DNA of 64,000 bases from positions 10,608,748 through 10,672,747 of the forward strand of contig JARWKL010000006.1 of NCBI GenBank assembly GCA_029961685.1. The letters run 5' to 3'. Position 1 is the first letter of the stretch, and each line of letters starts with the position of its first letter. This DNA comes from Aristolochia californica. Taxonomy: Eukaryota; Streptophyta; Magnoliopsida; Piperales; Aristolochiaceae. Positions 44,478 to 53,933 of the stretch are shown here, in pieces. The translations under genes were made by a program, and so were the position numbers. Below the pieces are notes generated by a model, which worked only from the letters and a program-made list of their open reading frames with translations, did not search any database and had not been told where the DNA came from.

Positions 44478-45953
44478 ATGGATCCCCTCAGTAGTACCTT
44501 GACGGACCTAGCAGCAACAATTGCCACACTCAAGGTATTGCTCTCAACCCAACAGTCACTATTCGACAGTCTTTTAGTTCTCTCTGAACGAGGAGACATA
44601 CAGCAGAATTGTGCCTGTTACGGGTTAAGTGGAGAAGTCTTACAACTCAAGGTTAAGGAATTAACTGAAGAGTTAAAAGAACTCACCAAACAGCATGAAA
44701 TGCCAAGCTCCTCTGAGACTTCTACCGGATCTCCATCGCAAGAAAAGGAAGCCACAACGTCAGGTAATTAGCAAACGGATGACTTTAGTGCTTTGATAAA
44801 CACAAGTGGACCCGGGATTTCTACTGGTCATGCCAGGCATGAAAACGAAATCACAACCCAGTCTTTTTTGAAGATAGGGGAATCAGGGATTTCTACTTGC
44901 CAGTCTAGAGCTGGAAAGGAAACCTTAACGATTTCGATGAAATCGGAATCAAGGACTTCTACCTGTTAGTCTCGAGCTGAAAAGGAAGTCTTAACGGATC
45001 CATCCCTGATGGAAACGGACTTGTCTAGTAATGAGAAATCATTCAAGACAAAATTGGTTACCCCGTCTGAGTTTACAAGGTTGAAAAGCCTAAATAAACC
45101 AGATAAAACAAGTTTTACTGAGTTAGATTTTTTAAAGAAATTTAAACCTTTAAAACTTTCGGATATTATGTCTGAGGAACACTCTCTACACCCTCAAAAG
45201 GTGGACATCGTTCGTTCAAAGATCGAATCCAATCATACTGTTCAATTCCAAAGATGGAATGAACAAATTGGACAAGTGATGAACACTCCCTTTTTCACCA
45301 CTGAGTCCAGCAACAGTTGGAATCAAGTGAAGCTGAGTCATGAAATAGACTCAAAATATGCATCCATGCTTTATTCATATGGATTCATAAAATAGATGGT
45401 ACTTCACTCTACCGACTTATCAGTTTTGGAGAAAATGCCAAAAGAGATTATGGAGGCTTGCAAAACTTTCATCTCCATAACAAAGAGTAAAGGAATTCGA
45501 CTTCATTTTGTTTCCTGTATTGCTGAAATTGTAACTGACACAAAGATATTTCCGAGCATTTCTGTCGTGACACTTAAAGGCATCAAAGAAGGTGACGCGA
45601 AGATGGAATATGATCCCAAACATATTCCAAAAGCCAAGCCTTGCCCAGAAGCATTATGGCCAACCAGGCGTATTCACAGGCTCAAGAACATGATACAACT
45701 CATACAACAACTGATTTAGAAAAAGAAAAGCTTTGTCTACAAGACCTCTGTCTCACTGACGATCGTCTCGAAAAGCTATAAAGAGACTCTGGCACTTGTC
45801 CAGACCAGTCTCAAAGCAACACTGAAGAAATTCCTCAGAGGAAATATCCCCTTCAGCAAAGCAACCAAGGAAATTTTCTGCAAGATGGCCCAGAAGACTT
45901 TTCCAAAGGAGCATACCTGTAGATTGTGCACAGAAAGGCAGTTGTCCGAATGA
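44478..45953 (+). pseudogene. ORF P (~490 codons), copy C
   Basis: The gene directly after polymerase, the place of the transactivator gene in caulimoviruses. It starts MDPLSSTLTDLAATIATLK (ATG 44478) and ends CTERQLSE before TGA 45951-45953. Three parts are visible: an N-terminal ~90 residues with heptads (LQLKVKELTEELKEL), a Ser/Thr-rich middle with repeated GISTCQSRAGKE-like units (residues ~110-170), and a C-terminal ~300-residue part (VTPSEFTRLKSLNKPDK, TDLSVLEKMPKEIMEA, IRLHFVSCIAEIVTDTK) ending in a basic tail with a CXXC. Stops at 44769, 44967 and 45393 and a frameshift near 45700 break it. I do not recognise the family. Confidence 0.8.
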
Positions 45954-46123
45954 GCAGTCAGTAGCCATGTCGGTAGACAAGTCAGCAGCCATTAAGGCCC
46001 AAGACGAAATCAAAGTCAGCAAAGGCGGCTATAAAAGTCCACAACGGCGGCTACAAAATTCATCAAAGGTGGCTACACAAAGTCATCAATAGTGGCTCAA
46101 AAGATTCTTGCACGTCAGCATCA
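45954..46123 (+). promoter_or_regulatory. Enhancer-like repeats, end of copy C
   Basis: Four imperfect copies of a ~24-bp unit around AAAGGCGGCTACA (about 46015, 46040, 46063 and 46088) followed by CACGTCAGCATCA with an ACGT/TGACG bZIP site. In a circular genome this lies directly upstream of the TATA box at 38644. Promoter-proximal repeats with bZIP sites are typical of pararetroviral promoters. Confidence 0.65.
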
Positions 46124-47823
46124 AACTCATTAGTTTGGGACCAAACATAAACTCAGGACCAGATTTAGTCCTAGGAAATGAATGGCTCATGTTTCATGCT
46201 CCTGTAGAGCAAACACCAGCCTACTATAAACTTCGATGTTTCACTCGACGCGAAGTCGATAATTCTGCTGTATTTGTCTATGCAGTAAAACCCACTGAAG
46301 CCTATGCCATTTCTGGTAATGGAGATATTCTCCATCAGGTCTTCAAAAAATACAGCAAGCATGGTGATGAGATTTCTCCCTTAGAAACTCTACTTCTCGC
46401 TGAATCCTACGAAACTGAAGTTGAGTAAGTTCAACAACTTCTAGAATCCACTTGTTCTGAGAAACCCTTAGAATGATGGCATAAACAAAAACCATATGCC
46501 AACCTCGAACTTCTTGATCCTAAAAAAGAAATTCGAGAAAAACCTATGGTTTACACTCCTTCTGATGTTGAAGAATTCTCAACATAGATAAATGACTTGC
46601 TAACTCAAGGTTCAATCCGTGCAAGTTATTCTCCACATACATCTCCTACTTTCCTAGTTCGGAATCATGTAGAGATAAAACGTGGAAAAGCTAGAATGGT
46701 CATTAACTATAAAAGGGTTAATGAAGCCACAAAAATGGATGGCTACTATCTTCCTAACAAAGAAAGATTAATAACTATCATAAGAGGAGAACAATGGTTT
46801 TCTAAATTTGATTGCAAATCTGGGTCTTGCCAAATTCATCTAACCGAAAGAGCTATTCCCCTTACTGCATTCAGTTGTCCTTTAGGACATTATGAGCATC
46901 TTGTAATGCCCTTCGGGTTAAAACAAGCACCCAACATATTTCAAAGAAGAATGGATGATATCCTCAAACCATTCTTTAAATTTTGCTTAGTTTATGTTGA
47001 TGACATCCTAGTCTTTTCAGAAACCAAGGATCAACATAAAGAGCAATTAATTAAGGTATTAAATACCTTAAAAAATGCTGGGATAGCACTCAGCAAAAAG
47101 AAATCATAGTTGTTTAAAACCAAGATAGATTTCTTAGGTCTAAACATCTCAAAAGGAGAAATCATTCTCCAAAATCATATTTTGGAAAAACTAGCAGCTT
47201 TTTCGAATGAAATTGAAGATATAAAACAGCTTCAACGTTTCTTAGGATGCCTAACATATGCTGAACAATTCATAAAGAATTTAGCAGAAATTAGGAAACC
47301 CTTTCAAAAGAAACTAAAGAAAGACGTCAAATGGGAATGGACACCCACTGATAGTCTAGAAGTAATCCGGATCAAACAAATGATGAAACACCTCCTAGTG
47401 TTAACTCTACCAGATCCAAATGCAAAACTGATTTTAGAAACTGATGCCTCAGATCATACTTGGGCAGCAGTCCTAAAATGCAAAATCAATGATTCTGAAA
47501 GAATATGCAAATATACATTTGGAACATTTTCATCTGCTGAAACAAACTAACATTCTTATGAAAAAGAAATTTTAGCAGTAAAAAATGGGATTAAAAAGTT
47601 TTATATTTATCTTGTTCCCAAAGAATTTCTGGTAAGAACTCACTGTAAAAATTTTGTCGATTTTATGACAAGAAATTTAGAAGATTCAATTTAGCACGGT
47701 AGATTACTCCGTTGGCAGCAATGGTTCTTCCAATTCTCTTTTACTATTGAACACATAAAAGGAGATAAAAATTATTTACCTAATACTCTAACTAGAGAAT
47801 TTTCTTGTGTTCCAAACAGGTAA
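46121..47823 (+). pseudogene. Protease C-terminus, reverse transcriptase and RNase H, copy D (3' part of gene)
   Basis: One reading frame is kept for the whole 1.7 kb and is interrupted only by nonsense codons (about 46426, 46474, 46585, 47107, 47548 and 47692), with no frameshift. It shows LGNEWLMFHAPVEQ (protease end), SPHTSPTFLVRN, VINYKRVNEATKMDGYYLP, FGLKQAPNIFQRRMDDILKP, VYVDDILVFSE (catalytic YVDD) and RNase H LETDASDHTWAAVLK. Comparison with C indicates CAA to TAA and TGG to TGA changes at some stops. The 5' 250 bases of this gene are at 53495-53742. Confidence 0.9.
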
Positions 47824-47824
47824 A

Positions 47825-49299
47825 ATGGATCCCCTCAGCCGCACCTTGACGGACCTAGCAGCAGCAATTGCCACACTCACGGTATTGCTCTCAACCCTAC
47901 AGTCACTATTCGACAGTCTTTTAGTTCTCTTTGAACGAGGAGACATACAGCAGAATTGTGCCCGTTACAGGTTAAGTGGAGAAGTCTTACAAGTCAAGGT
48001 TAAGGAATTATTCGAAGAGTTAAAAGAACTCACCAAACAGCATGAAATGCCAAGCTCCTCCAGGACTTCTACCGGATCTCCATCGCGAGAAAAGGAAGCC
48101 ACAACGTCAACTAATTATCACATGGATGACTTTAGTGTTTTGATAAACACAAGTCGACCCGGGATTTCTACCGGTCATGCTAGGCATGAGAAGGAAATTA
48201 CAACCCAGTCTTCTTTGAAGATAGGGGAATCAGGGATTTCTACTTTCCAGTCTAGAGCTGGAAAGGAAACCTTAACGATTTCGATGAAATCGGAATCAGG
48301 GACTTCTACCTTTTAGTCTCGAACTGAAAAGAAAGTCTTAACAGATCCATCCCTGATGGAAACGGACTTGTCTAGTAATGAGAAATCAGTCAAGACAAAA
48401 TTGGTTACCCCGTCTGAGTTTACAAGGTTGAAAAACCTAAATAAACCAGATAAAAAAAGTTTTAATGAGTTTGAGTTTTTAAAGAAATTTAAACCTTTAA
48501 AACTTTCAGACATTATGTCTGAGGAACCTTGCTATGCTCTCAAAAGGTGGACAACTCTCACTCAAACATCGAATCCGATCATACTGTTCAATTCCAGAGA
48601 TTGAATGAACAAATTGGACAAGGGATGAACACTCCCTTTTTCACCATTGAGTCCAGCAACAATTGGAATCAAGTGAAGCTGAGTCATGAAATAGACTCAA
48701 AATATGCATCCATGCTTTATTCATATGGATTCATAAAACAGATGGTACTTCACTCCACCGACTTATCAGTTTTGGAGAAAATGCCAAAAGAGATTATGGA
48801 GGCTTGCAAAAGTTTCATCTCCATAACAAAGAGTAAAGGAATTTGACTTCATGTCATTTCCTGCATTGCTAAAATTGTTACTAACACAAAGATGTTTCCG
48901 AGCTTTTCTGTCGTGACACTTGAAGGCATCAAAGAAGGTGACGCGAAGATGGAATATGATCCCAGATATGTTCCAAAAGCCAAGCCTTGCCCAGAAGCAT
49001 TCTAGCCAACGAGGCGTATTCACGGGCTCAAGAACCTGATACAGCTCATACAACAGCTTATTCAGAAAAAGAAAAGCTTGGTCTACAAGACCCCCGTCCC
49101 ACTGATGATCGTCTCGAAAAGCTATAAAGAGACTTTGGCACCTGTCCAGACCTGTATCAAAGCAACGCTGAAGAAATTACTCTGAGGAAATATCCCCTTC
49201 AGAAAAGCAACCAAGGAAAGCTTCTGCTAGATGGCCCAGAATAATTTTCCAAAGGAGCAGACCTGTAGATTGTGCACAGAAAGGCAGCTGTCCGAATGA
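47825..49299 (+). pseudogene. ORF P, copy D
   Basis: It starts MDPLSRTLTDLAAAIATLT and ends RQLSE before TGA 49297-49299, the same length as in C. The first 235 codons are in one frame with a single TAG (48314), so the repeat part belongs to the same protein as both ends. A frameshift near 48530 and stops at ~48844 and ~49003 break the C-terminal part. The coiled-coil N-terminus (VKVKELFEELKEL), repeat middle and VTPSEFTRLKNLNKPDK block are clear. Confidence 0.82.
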
Positions 49300-49660
49300 G
49301 TAGTCAGTAGCCATGTTAGCAAACAAGTCAGCAACCATTAAGGCCCAAGACAAAATCAAATTCATCAAAGGCGGCTATAAAAGTCCGCAATGACGGCTAC
49401 AAAAGTCATCAAAGGCGGCTACACAAAGTAGACAATGGTGGCTCAAAAGATTCCTACACGTGAGCATCATGATGTCACAAGAGGAAAAGTCATTTCTACC
49501 CCTGCTTTCGGTGCCGAAAGGTAATAATGCAAGGGCAAAAATGAAAAGCCAAAAAGACAAAAGTTACCCTTTGTCTTTAAACACACACCTTTCAATAAAG
49601 GGTAAAGGCGGAAGAAATGAAAGATCTTCAGCTATAAATTTGACGCTCCTCCAGAGGTTG
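49300..49660 (+). promoter_or_regulatory. Enhancer-like repeats and promoter, copy D
   Basis: The complete promoter region. Four ~24-bp repeats around AAGGCGGCTACA (49360-49450) come first, then CACGTGAGCATCATGATGTCAC (G-box and TGATG/bZIP-like sites, 49458-49480), the TAATAATGCAAGGGC block and TATA box TATAAAT at 49633. Transcription of the pregenomic RNA should start about 30 bases later, some 1,040 bases before the primer site. Confidence 0.72.
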
Positions 49661-50203
49661 AGACATTCGAAAAACAGAGAAACATTAGCTAATTAGAAAA
49701 CCAGCATTCAAGAAGAAGAAGGCGATTTCTGGCGATCTTCCTCCGGCAAGTTCCTTAAAGCACGGTATGTGCTTAACAGCCGTAATGGCTGAGTAGAAAA
49801 GAGGGAACCGACCGGTGGCACGGTCTGTAATTTTGGGAGTTATGTAGATAAGTAGTTTTTCTTTCCCTTTTTTAAGGGTATGTATTTAGTTGTTTTATTT
49901 TGTTTGAAAAATGTTTTTATATTTTCTACTTGTTTGTAATATTGTGATTCGTATAGTTGTTGTTATCACTTTTTATGTTCCGCATCTATATATATGATTT
50001 CCATAGTGTTTGTTTTTACTGTTCCAAAGTTACTATTCAAAACTACTGTTCATTTTTACTATTCATGTTTACTGTTCACTCGTCAAAAAGAAATAGTATC
50101 AAAATAGTGCCAAATAGAACAGAAGCTAGAGACTTGGAATTTTTGGGCTACACTCCGAGGTAGAAAACGAAACGGAGTTGTGCTCTACCTTGCTGAAGGA
50201 GCC

Positions 50204-50362
50204 ATGAAGCCGCAACGGTTAATAGGAACGGCTTGGGACCCTTTGGAGACCATGAGGACCGCATTGATGGATTGCCCACGTGGTGGTAAGCCGGCAGGAA
50301 TAGGGTCAAACCCCGAAGAAGTTCTAAGTAGCAGCAGAAGTCATGTTGGGCCTATTAGATAG
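50204..50362 (+). CDS. Leader sORF, copy D
   Basis: MKPQRLIGTAWDPLETMRTA to SHVGPIR, 52 codons. It differs from the C and E versions by a handful of substitutions without frameshift. It sits about 340 bases upstream of the primer site. Role unproven. Confidence 0.4.
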   Translation: MKPQRLIGTAWDPLETMRTALMDCPRGGKPAGIGSNPEEVLSSSRSHVGPIR

Positions 50363-50704
50363 CTATGAAATAAACACAAACGAGTACATAGCAGTGACAT
50401 GTGGTAGAAAGTAGGAGTAATATGATGGTGAAATGATAGGATGTATGAAGTGTGACTGTAGGAATAGTATTGTGTGAGTCATCGTTGTTTTCTGCTGCCT
50501 GTAGACAATGTGTAGGTAGAAATCCCTAGGATTATATTTTTGTTGCCCTCATCCCTAGGTTCACTCTGTCATACGTTGTTTAAGCTGTTTGGTCTGTCAG
50601 AGACTCGTTGTGTGTTTTTTATGGTATCTGGCAATAGTGCTTTCGGTACCATAATCCGCTGTGTCTGTGTTGAAGTCTAGTAGAGACTCGGTATGTTTTT
50701 AAAT

Positions 50705-50716
50705 TGGTATCAGAGC
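50705..50716 (+). promoter_or_regulatory. Minus-strand primer binding site, copy D
   Basis: TGGTATCAGAGC is an exact complement of the 3' end of plant initiator tRNA-Met, followed by CAAGTATTAGACTTGG. It is the only fully intact primer site of the viral copies here and sets the conventional map origin of the virus. Confidence 0.93.
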
Positions 50717-50908
50717 CAAGTATTAGACTTGGTCCATACAGAGCCATGGAATCAGTTTCCTAGAATTAATATGTGTCAAAGAAGTCAAAGCTTAACTTTA
50801 CTTCTTTCTATATAAGTATACAAACTCCCAAATAGTTACGACCCAAATCGGTCACATCCAATGTAACATTTGTAAGGAACAAATGTACAAAAATATAAAA
50901 CTTCCTAT

Positions 50909-51235
50909 ATGAAACAAAATAGGTCTAATCCAGCGATAATACTTATGAACTATTCGCGATTGCGAGAACAAATCATGCCCAGAAGATATGATAATCAAAT
51001 CGAATTCCAGAAGGTTTGGATTTGACAATTAAAAGATCGGTTCTTACGAGTTCAAGCCAAACTCAAAGATTTAGAAGAAAATCCCTTAGTTGTAGATTAT
51101 AACAACGAAGGAAGAAGGATAATCCAAGATGGACGATTCTTAGGACTTGGTCGAGTAGGATTAAAACAAGTTATCAAAGACCTGAAACACCAAATCAGGA
51201 TTGAACAACTTGAACTTCAAGAATATGCTATCTAA
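50909..51235 (+). pseudogene. ORF X, copy D
   Basis: It runs from ATG 50909 (MKQNRSNPAIILMNYSRLRE) to TAA 51233-51235, 108 codons. A single in-frame TGA at 51023-51025 interrupts it, at exactly the codon that is TGA in copy C. It is charged and helical with a likely coiled-coil C-terminus. It follows the leader directly, where B and E carry ORF 1 instead. Unknown function. Confidence 0.58.
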
Positions 51236-51533
51236 GCAATTCTTAGAAGAATTGGTAGATATTCTGCAAAGAGAGATCTACAGAATGACCCAAGAAGAAA
51301 CCGTATCTCAACCTGTAAACACCGCTTCTATAGGAGAAGCCTCTACAAGTATATATGGAAAACCAGAAAAAACAAAATACTGGTATGTTGTCTTCATAGG
51401 AAGAGAAACAGGAATATATAACAGTTGGGAAGAAGCCCAAGCACAAGTCATAGGATTTCCTGGAAATTCTCACAGGAAATTCCAGACAAAGGAAGATGTT
51501 GAACAAGCATGGATAGCATCTCGAAATAGATGA
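51225..51533 (+). CDS. Stand-alone viroplasmin / RNase H1 N-terminal-like domain ORF, copy D
   Basis: An intact 102-codon frame. The N-terminal part reads MLSKQFLEELVDILQREIY and a Ser/Thr-rich linker follows. The domain YVVFIGRETGIYNSWEEA and QVIGFPG ends with FQTKEDVEQAW. It aligns with the caulimovirus viroplasmin/RNase H1 hybrid-binding domain (conserved Y, F, G-I-Y, W, V-x-G-F and K-F-x-T). It overlaps ORF X at its start and S1 at its stop (ATGA). A role in binding RNA or RNA-DNA hybrid is the family expectation. Confidence 0.86.
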   Translation: MLSKQFLEELVDILQREIYRMTQEETVSQPVNTASIGEASTSIYGKPEKTKYWYVVFIGRETGIYNSWEEAQAQVIGFPGNSHRKFQTKEDVEQAWIASRNR

Positions 51534-51745
51534 TCTATAGGCAAAAAATTTTAGATCGTTTACAAAGAAAGAGAGATGGCCTTGCCTTCACTCTCTTACT
51601 AAGAAACATGCTTCAACCTAAAGATGATGCAATCTACTCCATGGAAATGTACTATTTCCATTGGGAAAGATATACGAATCACATCCATAGACTACGATGC
51701 AAGAATGAAAAAATTAAACAAAAGCTAAACCTCTTAGCTTTGTAA
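51530..51745 (+). CDS. Small ORF S1, copy D
   Basis: An intact 71-codon frame MIYRQKILDRLQRKRDGLAF to NEKIKQKLNLLAL. It is nearly identical to the C copy and keeps both tight junctions (ATGA with the upstream stop, two bases to the coat-protein ATG). Unknown function. Confidence 0.72.
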   Translation: MIYRQKILDRLQRKRDGLAFTLLLRNMLQPKDDAIYSMEMYYFHWERYTNHIHRLRCKNEKIKQKLNLLAL

Positions 51746-51747
51746 AA

Positions 51748-53498
51748 ATGGATGAGTTTTTTTATTTAATGGATATGGAAACTCTATTACCAATAGGCCT
51801 TCCTGACATCACCGGATGGCTTAAAAACCTAGTGTACTTTGTAACACCTTGCATAGCACCTAGAAAAAAGGATCCAGCCCCACCTACTTTTAGGATCGCT
51901 TCCAAAGCATCATCCTCCACTGATGATGAAGTTTACGCAGAATATAATACTTTTGGTCTCCAACCGATTTATTATGTTCAAGAAGAAAAACCTTCTTCAA
52001 GTACACAACAACAGCAACAAGACAGTGAACCAGCGGCTTGGGAATCTGATGAAGTTGCAGAAGAAAATACCAAGAAAATAGACTACTTTGCTAAAGACAA
52101 AAAGGCAGATGATCTTGGTAAAAGATTTAGAATGCTTCGTGGTAGCAACCATTTTGAAGCAGAAACATCAAGGGTTCAAGACACCCACATGGAAGATAAC
52201 TTTCAAGATAACTTCCGAAACCGTACTGCGGTTGACCCACAAGAACGAGAAAGTTTCTCCCACTCCAAAATATCCCTGGGAGGACAAAGGTATTCGAAAA
52301 AATACACAAATGTCGATCCTTCAAGTGCTACTAAGGGACACCAACCCATAGATAGCATAAACCCTTTTGGATTTTATCTCAACTTGGATTGCCCCAAGGA
52401 GGGAGAAAAGGTCTTTAAAGAATGGGAAAGAAGCATGAGCAATGCTGCAAATATGCATGAATCTTGGGACAAAGATTCAACATTTAATTTCTTTACCCAT
52501 GCTTTACAGGGTAATGTAGCTCATTGGTGGGACAACCTTCCCGAAGACCAAAAATGAGCTAATACCTCAATATCTATAGCCAATATCTTGAAAGGAGTGG
52601 TGGCTAAGATATCAAAGGAATTTCTAGGAATACATCCAACCCTAGAAGCTTATAATGAAAGTACTGAACAACGAAAACGTTTAGAAACTCTTCAAAAATT
52701 GAACAAGTTACAAATCTGTAACATCTATTTTTATGAGAAGTATTATTGCGAATTTGCAAGTTACTTCTATAAACTGCAAGAAAAAAATCAGAAACCTTAT
52801 CTGTCTATCTTTTATGCAAAATTGCTAGAACCTTTTGCACATGTAGCTGAAAAAGACTACATTACAAAATATTGGAAAAATAATCCAGAACTTGGTACTT
52901 TAACCATGGATAATTTCCTAAACTCTGACACTTTAGGAAGAAGACATAGATTTGTACAAGACATGTTGGCAAATCTTTGTGAAGCCAAAAAACTACAAAA
53001 GAAAAGTAGTAAGGCAAATAAAAAAACATTATGCTGTTCAAACCAGAACAAAAATGTAGGAGCTTATGGTTGTAAAATCACCTCCCATAAGCAACGAAAA
53101 TATCCTAAGAAATTTCAACAGAAAAAATTTAGGTTACAAAAAAGTTCTACAACTAGGTATACTCCTAAGAAGAGATACTTTAAAAAAAGAACAAATTCTA
53201 GCCCTACCACATCAAGTAAAGGTCAAATGCATATTGCCCAAAGGGGAAAACCCCAAGCAAATGCAAATGCTGGATATGCCAAAAAGAAGGACATTTTGAA
53301 AAAGATTGTCCAAATGATAAACAACAACGGCGGTACAGTACTTATATGTTACTAGCCGAAGAAAATGGATTGGAAATCATCCATTATGATGACATTCAGT
53401 CAGAAGATGAAGTATATGAACTTCATCTAGAAAATGAGTCCTCCTCCTCGAAAAACTCAGAGAACATGTCGGACTCTTCAGGCACCTTCTCTGAATGA
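51748..53498 (+). pseudogene. Coat protein, copy D (one stop, one late frameshift)
   Basis: The best-preserved coat gene, ~583 codons. Residues 1-40 read MDEFFYLMDMETLLPIGLPD, 80-115 are acidic and Gln-rich (QQQQQDSEPAAWESDEVAEE), and ~205-270 hold INPFGFYLNLDCPKEGE and GNVAHWWDNLPEDQK. TGA 52555-52557 then interrupts, and the same frame continues with FLGIHPTLEAYNESTEQ, LGRRHRFVQDMLANLCEAKK and a Lys-rich tail. A one-base loss near 53220 shifts the frame before the CCHC knuckle. The acidic end has IIHYDDI. It overlaps polymerase by ATGA. Confidence 0.9.
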
Positions 53499-53742
53499 GT
53501 ATCCGCATAAACGCAGAGCATGTAGCATCTGGAAATTCTTATATCACAGTCATGCTTAAACTACCCGGATATATCAAATTCCATATACACGCTCTCGTAG
53601 ATACAGGAAGTTCATATTGCCCAGCCAGACAAAATCTACTTCCCACGGATCTATGGAAAGCACTTGAAGTACCCCTTCAAGTAACATTTGGCTCAGGAGA
53701 AAATATATCTCTTCCTGCAGAAGCCCGAAACATTCATCTCGA
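53495..53742 (+). pseudogene. Protease N-terminal part, copy D (5' part of polymerase gene)
   Basis: Starts MSIRINAEHVASG and keeps the aspartic protease active site HALVDTGSSYC with DTG intact. It is cut after EARNIHLD at 53742 and joined to an inverted movement-protein fragment. It is the missing 5' end of the polymerase gene at 46121-47823. Confidence 0.88.
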
Positions 53743-53933
53743 CTGGATACCAATTTCTTTTGGAACTCAATCCAATCTTTGTTGTAGACTTCAATTATCC
53801 TAGGGATACTTATTTTCCCTTTTTGTCCACCATGCATAAGATTAGGATGTTCATCATATCCTCCCTGTGTTTCATGATGTACATGAACACTGTTTCGACG
53901 AGAAGTACATTCTATTCTTATTTGTTCAGACAT
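53743..53933 (-). pseudogene. Movement protein N-terminus, segment E
   Basis: It starts MSEQIRIECTSRRNSVHVHH at ATG 53933 and runs to IEFQKKLVSS before the junction with copy D protease. It has no stop here, unlike B, where this stretch has several. The ATG overlaps the stop of ORF 1 (ATGTCTGA). The diagnostic 30K motifs lie further on and are missing, so identity is by match to segment B. Confidence 0.7.

Larger units (their letters stand above)
38481..46123 (+). mobile_element. Endogenous pararetrovirus copy C: unit-length linear genome, ~7.64 kb
   Basis: It starts TGACGTCACAAGAGG in the promoter region and ends GCACGTCAGCATCA. In D these two sequences are contiguous (GCATCATGATGTCACAAGAGG, ~49465), so C is one complete turn of the circular viral genome opened at this point. 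Gene order is promoter, leader, primer site, ORF X, viroplasmin domain, S1, coat protein, PR-RT-RNase H, ORF P, enhancer-like repeats. No movement protein is present. All genes carry stops or shifts. Confidence 0.9.
49661..50908 (+). promoter_or_regulatory. Pregenomic RNA leader, copy D
   Basis: About 1.2 kb without a long gene. It includes ACTATTCATG/ACTGTTCA microrepeats (50020-50080), the leader sORF at 50204-50362, a conserved TCTAGTAGAGACTCGGTATG, the tRNA primer site at 50705, and the TACAAACTCCCAAATAGTTA block before ORF X. Caulimovirid leaders of this length are folded and passed by ribosome shunting; folding cannot be judged here by eye. Confidence 0.65.
46121..53742 (+). mobile_element. 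Endogenous pararetrovirus copy D: nearly complete genome, circularly permuted
   Basis: It begins inside the protease (AACTCATTAGTTTGGGACC) and, after RT, RNase H, ORF P, promoter, leader, ORF X, viroplasmin domain, S1 and coat protein, ends again inside the protease (CATTCATCTCGAC). Only about 25 bases of protease are missing between end and start when aligned to copy C. With those the length is ~7.65 kb, equal to copy C. At the left a TCAAA microhomology joins it to C; at the right it meets inverted segment E. Confidence 0.9.

Noticed and set aside
44478..45953. ORF P as the viral movement protein
   Set aside because: It lacks the two 30K blocks that are visible in the frame at 2884-3600 of segment B. 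Its location after polymerase also argues against this.
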